Below, in pieces: positions 1 to 10,432 of a stretch of DNA of 64,000 nt. Origin of the DNA: Scylla paramamosain. Taxonomy: Eukaryota; Arthropoda; Malacostraca; Decapoda; Portunidae. How positions within the stretch are numbered: position 1 is the first letter of the stretch; each line of letters opens with the position of its first letter. Below the pieces are notes generated by a model, which saw nothing but the letters and a program-made list of their open reading frames with translations, searched no databases and was not told the DNA's origin. A program made the position numbers and the translations under genes. The stretch is taken from positions 9,941,001 through 10,005,000 of the forward strand of contig NC_087192.1 in the NCBI RefSeq assembly GCF_035594125.1. Reading direction: 5' to 3'.

Positions 1-362
1 ATAGTCTTCAACGCTAACATGGTTGACTCGCACGTGTGTGGGGGTTGACATGTTCGCAACTCCTAGGGACGGGTGAGATCCCCTCAGCACATACCAGAAG
101 GAATTCTTCATTAACTGGAGATTTCCGGTAGTCTCATCAACTTGAGGGAACTTGCCTGGGAAAAAGCTGAACAAGCGTCTGATGGTTCACCTTCACTACT
201 GAGGCTGTCACCTCATCAGTGCCACACGCTGATATACACCAAGTATTTCCAGCCAAGTCTAGAAGGGGTACATCATACATATGAGAGTTAACAGTCTCCC
301 TTTGGTTCCCAACTTTTGTTATGTCAAGTGCAAGTTCTCTCCCGTGCACAATTAGTGCGGAT
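1..362 (-). pseudogene. BEL/Pao retrotransposon pol fragment, protease region (copy A)
   Basis: On the minus strand, 349 to 137 reads as an open segment with the pattern ITKVGN...YDVPLLDLAGN...ISACGTDEVTA. I recognise this as the aspartic-protease (DUF1758-like) region of BEL/Pao polyproteins. After a frame break near 137 the next stretch, in another frame, has LMKNSFWYVLRGSHPSLG, which fits the segment following the protease in this family. It is cut by the window edge on one side and by the CR1 insertion near 355-365 on the other. With the gag remnant at 3,095-3,783 in the same orientation, the order gag then protease is right for one element split by CR1. Frameshifts show that it is dead. 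The family call is from memory of motifs, not from a search. Confidence 0.7.
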
Positions 363-364
363 GA

Positions 365-937
365 GTGAGATGTTGGAACCTTAATCTTTTAAAACAGGTA
401 GTCGTAGAACCCACAAGGGGGAATAATATTCTAGATTTAATTCTTACTAACAGGGAGGAAGCAGTCACGCAGGTAGAGGTTGGAGGACAGCTAGGTAACA
501 GTGACTATAGGGAAATTAGGTACAATTTAGAATGGGAAGAAACTGTTAGAAACAAAAACACTAGTAAAATACCTGACTTTAGGAGAGCAGATTTTGAAGA
601 ATTAAAAATCTACCTCCAAGGAGTGGACTGGCAAAGGATGCAGGGTGAGGTCAGGTCAGGGACGGAGTTCAGAGAGATAAGGCAGGATGAGAGAGGTGAG
701 GTGAGGCGTGAGTGTGTAGGACAAGAGGAGGGAAGATGTGTCCGGAAGGGGAGGAGGAAAGAGGAAGGGGGAGATAGGTGTGAGTATGTTGGAATGTCAG
801 GTCATGCTGAAATGAGAGACGTGAGGTCGAAGCGAATAGCTGAGGGAGTGGAGAGGATGGTAGGGGCCGCAAAGAGGGGATTAGGTGAGGTAAATGTAGA
901 TGAATTGTATAAATATTTCGTAGATAAAAGTTCATAG
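365..937 (+). pseudogene. CR1 endonuclease C-terminus with purine-rich insert
   Basis: The first 100 residues or so contain VVEPTRGNNILDLILTN and LGNSDYREI, matching the end of the APE-type endonuclease domain of CR1-group LINEs (the usual SDH appears here as SDY). The reading then enters a purine-rich stretch (about 650-890) rich in Arg, Glu and Gly that does not resemble the family, and returns to family-like sequence at NVDELYKYFVDK before stopping. The insert keeps the frame open and is flanked by GGTGAGGT on both sides, so it may be an insertion. The N-terminal part of the endonuclease is missing. Non-functional. Confidence 0.65.
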
Positions 938-1322
938 AGGTCAGTTAGCAAACATCCCGTATAGGACAATAAGATCACAAAAAAATGATCCTAAATGGAT
1001 GACTGCTAGGTTAAAGCATTATATAGGGCGTAAGAGAAGTATATATAAGAGATTAACGGCAGGTGAAGAAGTTATAAGGACACAATATAATGAATTAGTT
1101 AGAACAGTCAGGAAGTTAACGAGGAAAGCTAAGAACAATTATTAATTAAATGTAGCCAGCCAGGCGAAGACGGACCACAAGGGATTTTATCAGGTATACA
1201 GGACGAAAAATAAGGATACTATAGGTCCATTAAAGGCAGCAGATGGGGAGCTGGTTAGTTCTGGGGAGGAGATTAGTAAACTTCTGAATGAGTATTTTTT
1301 AACTGTCTTCACCCAGGAAAAC

Positions 1323-2324
1323 ATGCAGGATATGCCAGGTAGTGAACAGGTGTTTAGAGCAGAGAAGAATGAGAAGCTGACAGATATTTCCATAACTAGG
1401 GAGATAGTGGAACAGGAGATAGACAGGCTAAAAAAGTTCAAGACACCAGGACCAGATGAAATATATCCTAGAGTACTTAAGGAATGCAAAGAGATTATTA
1501 GTGAGCCGTTAGTTTCTGTCTTACGGAAATCACTGGAGTCGGGTGAGGTACCAGTAATGTGGAGGCATGCTAATGTAGTACTCATCTTTAAGAAAGGAGA
1601 TAAAACTTTAGCGTCTGCCTATAGACCTGTCAGCTTAACTTCAGTTGTAGGTAAAATGTTAGAGTCAATAATAGCGAGGAACATTAGGGAACATTTAGAC
1701 AAACATAACTTGATAAATCAGTCACAGCATGGCTCCACGAAGGGGAAGTCTTGCCTGACAAATTTGTTAAGTTTTTACAGTAAGGTGTACCCGGCAGTAG
1801 ATAATGGTGATAGTTATGATATCTTATATCTGGACTTTAGTAAAGCATTTGACAAGGTACCCCATCAAAGGCTCCGGAGAAAGGTTAGGGCACACGGGAT
1901 GGATGGGAAGGTGTTAGGCTGGATAGGGTCATGGCTTAGTGACAGGCGACACAGAGTGGTAATAAACGGCTCGAAATCCGAGTGGGGTCATGTAATTAGT
2001 GGGGTGCCACAGGGATCAGTATTAGGGCCATTGTTATTTCTAATGTATATCAATGACTTGGATAGTGGAATTAGTAATGATGTTAGTAAATTTGCGGATG
2101 ACACAAAGATAGGTAGATTAATTAGGTCAGAATCGGATGCCATCGCCTTGCAGGCAGATTTAGATAGAAAGAATGAATGGACGGATAGATGGAAAATGCA
2201 ATTTAATATTAATAAATGCAAAGTGCTTAGCGTAGGTAGAGGAAACCCACACAATAGGTACACAATTAAACAACCAAACTCTGGTAGGTACAGGGTACGA
2301 GAAAGATTTAGGAGTTATAGTTAA
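1323..2324 (+). pseudogene. CR1 reverse transcriptase domain (copy A)
   Basis: About 330 residues of a CR1/jockey-type reverse transcriptase. Visible motifs in order: FKTPGPDEIYPRVLKE (finger region), FKKGDK and YRPVSLTSVVGK, LDFSKAFDKVPHQ (motif A, catalytic Asp), SGVPQGSVLGPLLFLMYIND (motif B), and FADDTKIG near 2,091 (motif C, the catalytic Asp pair). The frame is lost near 2,265, where family sequence continues in another frame through the thumb region to about 2,880. All catalytic residues are intact, but the protein cannot be full length, because the endonuclease is truncated and the C-terminus is frameshifted. Confidence 0.85.
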
Positions 2325-2998
2325 CTCTGAACTCCGTCTAGGGAAGCAATGCATAGAAGCCAGAAACAGGGCAAATAGGGTACTAGGATTAATTTTTAGG
2401 AGTGTTAAAAGTAGAAGGCCGGAAGTAGTATTAAAGATATACTAGGCGCTGGTCAGACCTCATCTAGACTACGCTGTGCAGTTCTGGTCCCCACATTATA
2501 GGAAAGATATAGGTCTATTAGAATCAGTACAGAGGAGAATCACTGAAAGGATACAGGGGATGAGGAGTATTCCTTACGAGGCGAGGTTGAAGCTGTTAAA
2601 TTTACATTCTTTAGAGAGACGTAGGTTAAGAGGGGGACATGATAGAAGTATTTAAGTGGTATAAGGGTTATAACAAGGGGGATGTAGGCAAAATTCTTAG
2701 GATCAGCAACCCAGCTAGAACAAGAAATAACGAATACATGCTTGAAAAATTTAGGTTTAGGAAGGAGATAGGAAAAAAATTGGTTTTCAAATAGAGTGGT
2801 AGATGAGTGGAACGGACTCAGTAATCATGTTGTTAGTGCTAGGACACTAGAGAGCTTTAAGAGATGATTAGACAAGTTTATGGATGGGGATAATGGATGG
2901 AAATAGGTAGGTATATTTCATACAGGGACTGCCACGTGTAAGCCTGGTCGCTTCTTGCAGCTTCCCTTATCTCTTATGTTCTTATGCTCTTATGAATC

Positions 2999-3094
2999 AT
3001 AAAGAGTAGTGAGGTGTTCTCCCTTGCAATAAACACTGCCAGTCATCAACAATAAACCTTCACATGACTACTAACAGTAATTACTAACCGCCCT
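2999..3094. other. Residual BEL/Pao sequence between CR1 tail and gag
   Basis: This stretch follows the CR1 tail and is repeated at 16,259-16,348. It is most simply the continuation of the BEL/Pao element on the minus strand, downstream of the zinc knuckles. No open frame is visible. Confidence 0.4.
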
Positions 3095-3783
3095 AGGCGA
3101 AGCTGTTTGTCAAAGATTCCCAAACATGTCATGTAAACTACTATGATGGTCTGCAGTACACTGATCACCGTTAATCAGAATCCCACACCTTACTTTTCTT
3201 TTACAGGTTTTGGCGGTGTGACGTGGAACGATAAGACACTTGAAACAAACTCCCTTTGCCTCAATAACTTGAATTTATCTAAGGCGTCCATTCTGCTGAA
3301 GCCATTACAGTCTACTGTCTGAGGCAAATCCGTATCATGATACACGCATCTCTTTCCTACAGGTTTAACCTGAACAGAGTTCCCATTATTTCCTGGCTGA
3401 GAGTTTAACACTAATTGAGTCATGTTGTTGAGACAATCCACAACGAGGCACTGAGAGGACTTCAATTCCTTCAGTGTTTCTATCAATTCACAAGGCTCAC
3501 CTTTTGTCTCACCTACATAATCAACATTAGTTGCGTTAAATGTTGCCTTCTGAAGGTTGGAACGGATGTCAGATTCCAAGTAAACGCACACATCCCTCTC
3601 CTTCAAAAGCAAGTCAATGAACACTTGTAAAAGGTTGTCCGGGTCATTTATTTGTTGAGCTTCGTGAACCCACTGGTGTCGTATGTCGACTGGGTCTCCA
3701 GCGCTGAGTCTGGTCTTCAGGACGTTGGCCTTCCTCGTGAAGGTTCGCTTTGCGGCGGCACGTTCCTTGACTAGTTTCTCCAT
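3095..3783 (-). pseudogene. BEL/Pao gag remnant (copy A)
   Basis: The minus-strand ATG at 3,783 opens a gag-like protein beginning MEKLVKERAAAKRTFTRKA. Helical, charged sequence follows (DUF1759-like capsid region), then an RCVYHDTD...TVDC...F segment typical of the Pao-type pre-knuckle region. Near 3,240 a one-base shift moves the true frame. In the shifted frame a CFKCL...H...C zinc knuckle and a CTADHHSSLH motif are readable, both hallmarks of BEL/Pao gag. Without the shift the unshifted frame stops at 3,190. The copy at 17,673 downwards shares the same shift but is also split by a DNA transposon. The shift makes this a pseudogene. The family call is fairly firm because two independent motifs agree. 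Confidence 0.75.
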
Positions 3784-5128
<1,345 letters not shown>

Positions 5129-5354
5129 ACATGTTTTAAGTAATTAATTTTGTTTATTTATTTATTTATTTTTATTTTTTTTATCTTTATGTACCAAATT
5201 TGATTCCTACATTGCAAGACCTTAATTGTTGGTGCGCTGGGTCCCGCTCGTGCTGCAGAATGGACAGGTGTAGAGGTGTGTTGTGGTGGTGGTGGGGCAG
5301 CACGTGTGCCAGTCACAACACAACACGGGGGAGGGCTCCCACAAGCTGTTCAAG
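5129..5354. repeat. Duplicated flank with TTTA run
   Basis: Contains a (TTTA)n run, then a segment from GATTCCTACATTGCA to CACAAGCTG that is repeated at 22,800-22,950 and 23,255-23,300. In copy B the two halves are separated by about 290 bp absent here. No gene seen. It forms the left flank of the non-LTR insertion. Confidence 0.6.
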
Positions 5355-5583
5355 ATTGATTGATTGATTTATTGACCACAGGGAAGTACACACCAATAAA
5401 CACATTAAAAAATAGTCCAAATTACAAATATACAGAAGAAATTTTTGCAACTACGATATTGAAAATATATCATCGAAAATAAAATCTGTTGCACAAAAAC
5501 AAAACACAACTCATAAAAACCTGACATAGCAACCAAATAAAAACAAGACACATTATAAAAATAAAACAGCGGAATGTAAATAA

Positions 5584-8500
5584 TTAGACAAGAAATTCAT
5601 TGAAAATATTTAAAACCCATAAAAGACATGCGTAAAAACTAAATTGTAATCCTATACGTTTATATAAAAAACAAGAATTTATCCAAACAAACCCCCTTTT
5701 TTTTATGCAAACACACATCCAACGTTGATATAAAGACAATACTTCATGTACAATTCTACAAACATTTATATAATCAGATCTATCAACAAATAAATTACTA
5801 ACTGTCGTTACATTATTTTTTTCTTTAACGTGACTGGAAATAGGACAATTTTCAAGAACATATATCTCCGTTTGAATCATACCACATGAACACAATCTTT
5901 CCTCCATGGGAAGACGACCCCTTCCTCGCCGATTCCAGCGTCCCTTTTCAACTGCCAACGAGTGTGAAGACAGACGTAACCTTGTCCAGGACACTCGTTC
6001 CAATTCATTAACTTTAACGTTTTTTTATGTAAATATCATGCACTATTAGTTCACTATTAACAGACATATAAAAACTTAGCCTGTTTGATACTGAAACTCT
6101 CACACGGGTCATCACCTCATCCATTGCACTGTGCACATCGTCACTGTCGACAGTGATCAAGTCTGTCATATACCTGGACACAACATCATTATACCTTAGT
6201 GCCGCCTTAATTGCATATATCAGTGGGTCGTCATCCATTGTGGTTCTTTTTGTCCACATTTCTTTAAAGAATTTTCTTTGTTTTGCCTTAACCAGTGCAC
6301 AGACTGGAGGCATGCCCAACTCTACCATGCAAACATCATTGTTCGTCGTTTTTCTTACGCCAAGAAGTTGCTTTATACACCATTTATACTGTTTTTCTAT
6401 AGGCTTCGTGACTCCATTGAGCCAGGATTCACAACCGTACAGTAGCGACGACATAAGTGCAGCATCAATTTTTTTTTTTTTTTTTACTATAAATGGCACA
6501 TCATTATTCTTATTAATGAAAGATATAAATTTCAAAGTATGGCACATCTTCATATTAGCATGTAACTTAATTACAGTTGATGGAGAGCCATCATCAGTAA
6601 AGGGACTTCCTAGATAAATGTAGTGATCACAACAACTAATAACATTATTCTCACTAGTTATATTTTCCTTATCTTCCTTATCTCCATTCAACACCATAAA
6701 TTTCGTCTTGTTATCATTAATGATCATACCACGAGTGCTGCAAAACTCTTGTAACATTTTTATCTTACTTTTCATTCCATCTGGAGTTGTTGATAACAGT
6801 ATAGTGTCATCCATCATGACTAAAACATGCAACCATGCAAGGAAACCATCCACAGGACATCGTTGTTTTAACATTTGTATCATTTCATTAACATAAAGGA
6901 TAAACAGTATACAAGATGTGGGTAAGCCTTGACGCACACCAACGGTGGTTGCGATGACAGCAGTTCCAACCACACTATTCGTACATCTATACATTGCAGC
7001 CAAAGCTAAGAGCATAGTAACACCACATCCCATCCTCTTCAACGACATAAGCTTGGTACACAATCATAAGCTCTACTCAAATCCACAAATGTAATAAATA
7101 GCTTCAGTTTTTTCCTTCGAGCAATATCCATCAACACACTGAGTGTTACCAGATGTTCCACACATCCTCTTCCTGGCTGACTCCCCGCCTGTTCCCGGTG
7201 AGGCACAAACCACTGATGGAGGCGAGCTGACAGGACCATGTCATATCATTTTGCTATTGTATTAATAACATTAATTGCTCTATAGTTACTTGGGAGTGCT
7301 TCAGACCCACGTTTATATATAGTGAACAGTTTTGCCGTTATCCAACTAGTAGGGTAAGAGGCAGTCAGAAATATGTTATTAAAGAGTGTAGTTATAAACA
7401 TTATCCATTGAACAGGTAAAACTTTGAAAAGTGTAGGTGGTACTCCATCAGGGCCACAAGCCTTGCCTGGTTTTAATCTCTTAATCTGTCTCTGCACCTC
7501 TTCTACGTTGATTATGTCGTCTAGTATAGGTATGTTGAGATGAAAGTGTAGATCATTAGCATTCGGGTAAACTATATCCGGTGGATTAAATATTTTTTCA
7601 AAGTGCTCTTTAAAGACTTCATCATCTTGCATGGACTCTGTGTTGTTACTATCGTCTGTTATCTCACCGCGCCAGTTTATTGCTTGCCATAATTTTGCCT
7701 GATCATTATTATCCAACATTCTTTCCCACCTTCCTCTTCCATCAGTCACCTCCTCTACACGGGCACAACGTGGGTATTTACTGGCACTTCCACATTCATA
7801 TAACGTTTTAGTTATAGTAGAGGCTGTTACATCTATATCGTCACTACATTGTGTATGTAAATCTATCTCATTGAGTTTGGACACAAATAATTCATAGTTG
7901 ATGTTCTGATATCGTATAGGTCTTTTGGTTATTGACTGGCGATTTTTCACCATATCAATAACGTTAATCTCTGCACCATGTTTACCCAGTTCAAATGATC
8001 TCAGTTTAAGAGTTTCGAGACAAGGTGAAGGTGGTTGTAGCGTAACACTAATTGGTGCGTGATCTGAAGGTAAAGAGTTGTCTCTAACAACGTCAAAAGA
8101 TTCAATCAAGCTGAGTAAACCCTTAGACACGATACAAATATCCAATTCAGATATCCATTCACTTCCTTTACAATAGGTTTTCTTACTCAAATAATGGGAA
8201 TTCATATTTTGTAAATTGTTAACAACTGGTAATTCTTCTTCAGCACATATGCCAAGTAACGCTTTAGCATTGTCGTTGGGCGTAGGCACAGGGTCAGGAA
8301 TAACAGGATAAGAAATTCCCGCCATATTCACTATGCCCTGCAGTTCTCTCACCGAACAACCAAAGCGAGCGTTCACGTCTCCAATTATCACACATCCGTT
8401 ACTACAATCATTGTGCTTAACCTTTTCTTGTATATTACATATTTGTGTATAATCAAAATACTCAGAGTCCGAGGAGGGTACATAACAAGAACCAAAAAGT

Positions 8501-8823
8501 ACACCTGGTGCAATTTTAAACTTAAACCATATTTGATCCGTACAAGAAAAATCCACATCAAATATATACTTATTCAAACAAAGTCGTACAAACACACAAG
8601 TTCCACCACGATTACTGTTTTGTTTGTCAGAATTTTTATAAGAAGCATATCCTGGAAAGAACAACGGCAAGCACGTCCTTATTTCATTTAAACAAATAAT
8701 ATCATATTTACTGAGAAATGTCTCATCACTTTTCTTTTCTGTTTTAGTTTTTATACCATTAATGTTCCAAGAAACAATACTTATACTTCCCTGTGGTCTT
8801 CTTAAAAAGGATGAGGTTGCCAT
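5584..8823 (-). pseudogene. LINE ORF2: endonuclease, reverse transcriptase, C-terminal zinc segment (broken)
   Basis: Starts at the ATG at 8,823, overlapping ORF1. The APE-type endonuclease shows SWNINGIK, CLNEI, IIGDVNARFG and SDHAPISVTL, with all signature residues present. The reverse transcriptase begins KPGKACGPDGVPP and continues through FITFVDLSRAYDCVP (motif A), VRQGLPTSCILFILYVNE (motif B) and MMDDTILLST (motif C, written MDD rather than the common ADD). The C-terminal part has RLSSHSLAVEKGRW and a CSCG...CP cysteine pair, as in many LINEs. Breaks: an in-frame TGA at 7,246-7,248 (reading resumes directly), a frameshift near 7,055-7,065, and an apparent extra A in the A7 run near 6,018. 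Three lesions in otherwise clean coding suggest recent inactivation. Confidence 0.85.
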
Positions 8824-9554
8824 TTGTCAATCACCACACCGTCTTTGTACAACACTCGTTCCCTGTAATCCAGGCGAATGTTGCATCCAGTGTTCGAAGG
8901 TTTATTTTTCTCTTCTTCTTCTGCTGTCTTCAAGCGCCTCCATTCTTTCCTTACTTCAGGGTGTGAGTCCTTCTTGATATATATTTTCTTATATGGTTCT
9001 TGCATATCCTTCAGTCTTGTCGCCCTCTCCAACACTTTATCTCGGATGGCGTTAGAGTCGACTCTGACGAGTAGTGGACGTGATCTGTTGCTTCCCTGCG
9101 TAAGTTGACCCAACCTTTGATGTGAACGGACCACTACGTCGGGGGTGGCTTCTGTTGCATTCAATACTTGTTGTATTTTAGCCTCTTCAGTAGTGGCTCC
9201 CTCAAGTGTAACTCGTTCGTCAGGTATTCCAAAGAGTACGATGTTTGTCTCTCTCTTTTGCCGATCGAGCTGTTCCATAAACAATATGTGATGCAAAATA
9301 ACCTCAGATTGCTTTTTTATCGTGTCTGTTAAGTCCTTGATCTTTGCTTTGTTTTCATCTTGGTCTGCTGCTATCATACGACGCATATCAGCTAACTCAT
9401 CCATGATCTTGTCTAGCTTCTCATCATGTCTAGCTATCAGTCTCGCCTCTTCTCCTTCTGTTGTTAATATTGCTTCAATTAGCTCTTCCTTTGTTATTTT
9501 ATTAAGCTGATGTTTCTGTACTTTTCGGAGGTCAGCGAGACTTTTACCTGACAT
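8802..9554 (-). CDS. LINE ORF1 protein (coiled coil plus RNA-binding domain)
   Basis: 250 codons, apparently intact. I chose the ATG at 9,554 (MSGKSLADLRK); an upstream GTG at 9,587 in the same frame is less likely. Residues about 10-100 are charged and helical with heptad-like spacing (coiled coil). Residues about 100-190 contain RETNIVLFGIP...RSHQRLG...RPLLVRV, the pattern of the L1-type ORF1 RRM-like domain. The end (KKIYIKKDSHPEVRKEWRRL and a basic tail) fits the C-terminal domain. Such proteins bind element RNA in a ribonucleoprotein particle. The stop lies inside the start of ORF2 (22-base overlap), suggesting coupled translation. The protein could be made, but mobilising this copy would require ORF2 supplied in trans. 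Confidence 0.8.
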   Translation of the reverse strand: MSGKSLADLRKVQKHQLNKITKEELIEAILTTEGEEARLIARHDEKLDKIMDELADMRRMIAADQDENKAKIKDLTDTIKKQSEVILHHILFMEQLDRQKRETNIVLFGIPDERVTLEGATTEEAKIQQVLNATEATPDVVVRSHQRLGQLTQGSNRSRPLLVRVDSNAIRDKVLERATRLKDMQEPYKKIYIKKDSHPEVRKEWRRLKTAEEEEKNKPSNTGCNIRLDYRERVLYKDGVVIDKWQPHPF

Positions 9555-9925
9555 GGTGCAGGATAATAGAGGAACAAGGCGGCTCACTTCAGCATATACG
9601 CAAATGGAGCTACTTGTTTAGTGTGGTCGCTCTTTTGCGGCGTCCCCGTTGTCATGGATACTGGAAGACTCAACTGCGCATGCGCGAACTTGGGTAGGTG
9701 CGACGTAGGGGTATTTGGCCGGGCTTGGTATATTTTCCCAGGAAATATAGTCAGAGTCCCAGCACTGTACCCAACTATGGTATAATCAAGCTGCTCTTAC
9801 TGTTGTTAGCTTCAGTTGTGCATAGCCTGGTATCTGAATGAGGCCTGTAGGAGCTGGAAAAATCCTGTTTTCCATGGAGCTCCGTCTTGCCACTGTTTAC
9901 CTGTCAGCCATACCACAGCACAGAC
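9555..9925 (-). promoter_or_regulatory. LINE 5' leader (internal promoter region)
   Basis: The GC-richer leader lies between the inferred 5' end and the ORF1 start and includes TTCGCGCATGCGCAG near 9,675-9,690 (palindromic GCGCATGCGC). A LINE normally carries its own promoter here. That function is inferred from position only. It is absent from copy B of the large duplication. Confidence 0.4.
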
Positions 9926-9926
9926 G

Positions 9927-10024
9927 CAAGGATCGCTGACCGCTTTAGAGCTCCTTGATCTCATCTACTATTTATTATTTGTTCTCCATGACTGTTACTC
10001 CCACAGCACTCCACAGTACCACAG
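9927..10024 (+). repeat. Exon-like 98-bp segment, first of three copies
   Basis: The segment from CAAGGATCGCTGACCGC to CCACAGTACCACAG occurs three times: here, at 18,974-19,074 and at 23,302-23,402. Here and in the third copy it is followed by CTGATCTAATT. In the second copy it is followed by GTAGAGAG. A shared sharp right edge ending in CACAG suggests a defined unit, possibly an old exon or insertion segment. No coding frame is recognisable. Confidence 0.5.
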
Positions 10025-10350
10025 CTGATCTAATTATCCTTGTGAAAATGAACACTCACATTAAAATGGACAGCAGTAACTCTTACTGAACTTTCGGCGC
10101 GGCATATCCACAGACAGGGAAATGCTGTATTCAAATATTTCTTCTTTACTCCTAGCCATGTAGGGCTCAGCGGAGAGAGTGGCGGTCTTGGCAACTCTGA
10201 GTGTGGGACGCCATGATTCAAACCTGAGACTAAACACATTAATACATAATGTATTAATAAAAGAATTATAATACACAGCAGTTCTTCTTTAACACATATT
10301 GCGGTTTGAACACAATATGGGGAAATAGGCTAACTTTGCAAAAATTATGT
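10025..10350. other. Duplicated intergenic segment
   Basis: Nearly identical to 23,403-23,728. No gene recognised. The minus strand has GGTTTGAATC near 10,216, a weak B-box-like match not supported by any A box at the right distance. Confidence 0.4.
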
Positions 10351-10351
10351 T

Positions 10352-10432
10352 GGGCCCTCGTGGCTCAGTGGTAGAGTGATGAACTTTAAGATTGGTGTGA
10401 GGGAAGCATGGGTTCGAACCCCACTCGGAACT
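10352..10432 (+). repeat. tRNA-like element (SINE head or tRNA pseudogene), copy A
   Basis: TGGCTCAGTGGTAGAGTG (10,361-10,378) fits the pol III A box and D arm, and GGTTCGAACCCC (10,411) fits the B box and T loop, about 35 bases further on. The acceptor arms do not pair properly and no clean anticodon arm folds, so it is not a working tRNA. A tRNA-derived SINE head or old pseudogene is the simplest reading. The copy at 23,730-23,810 is identical over this span. It lies about 300 bp before the first mini-exon of each array. Confidence 0.55.

Larger units (their letters stand above)
360..2998 (+). mobile_element. CR1-like non-LTR retrotransposon, 5'-truncated (copy A)
   Basis: A plus-strand LINE begins inside the endonuclease domain near 360 and ends in a short array of the 8-mer TTCTTATG (about 2,971-2,996). 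Simple 8-mer tails of this kind are typical of CR1-group elements. The 3' UTR contains GGGACTGCCACGTGTAAGCC and CTTGCAGCTTCCCTTAT, found again at five other places in the window. It carries the endonuclease C-terminus, a linker and the full reverse transcriptase, with several frame breaks (938-1,322; 2,260-2,324; after 2,640). It sits inside the BEL/Pao fragment. A second copy lies at 14,396-16,258. Confidence 0.85.
5355..9925 (-). mobile_element. Near-complete non-LTR retrotransposon with L1-type ORF1
   Basis: A minus-strand LINE of about 4.57 kb. The limits come from comparison with the unoccupied equivalent at 23,285-23,320, where CAAGACCCAAGGATCG runs on without a break. In copy A the left side stops at CAAGA (5,355) and the right side resumes at GCAAGGATCG (about 9,926). 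In element sense it has a leader of about 370 bp, ORF1 (9,554-8,802), ORF2 overlapping it (8,823 onward), a 3' UTR and a tail of TCAA repeats. ORF2 carries a nonsense codon and two frameshifts, so it is inactive but young-looking. I cannot place the clade firmly. No clear target-site duplication is visible. Confidence 0.8.

Noticed and set aside
10205..10225. Minus-strand GGTTTGAATC as a tRNA gene
   Set aside because: No A box at the right distance and no foldable arms.
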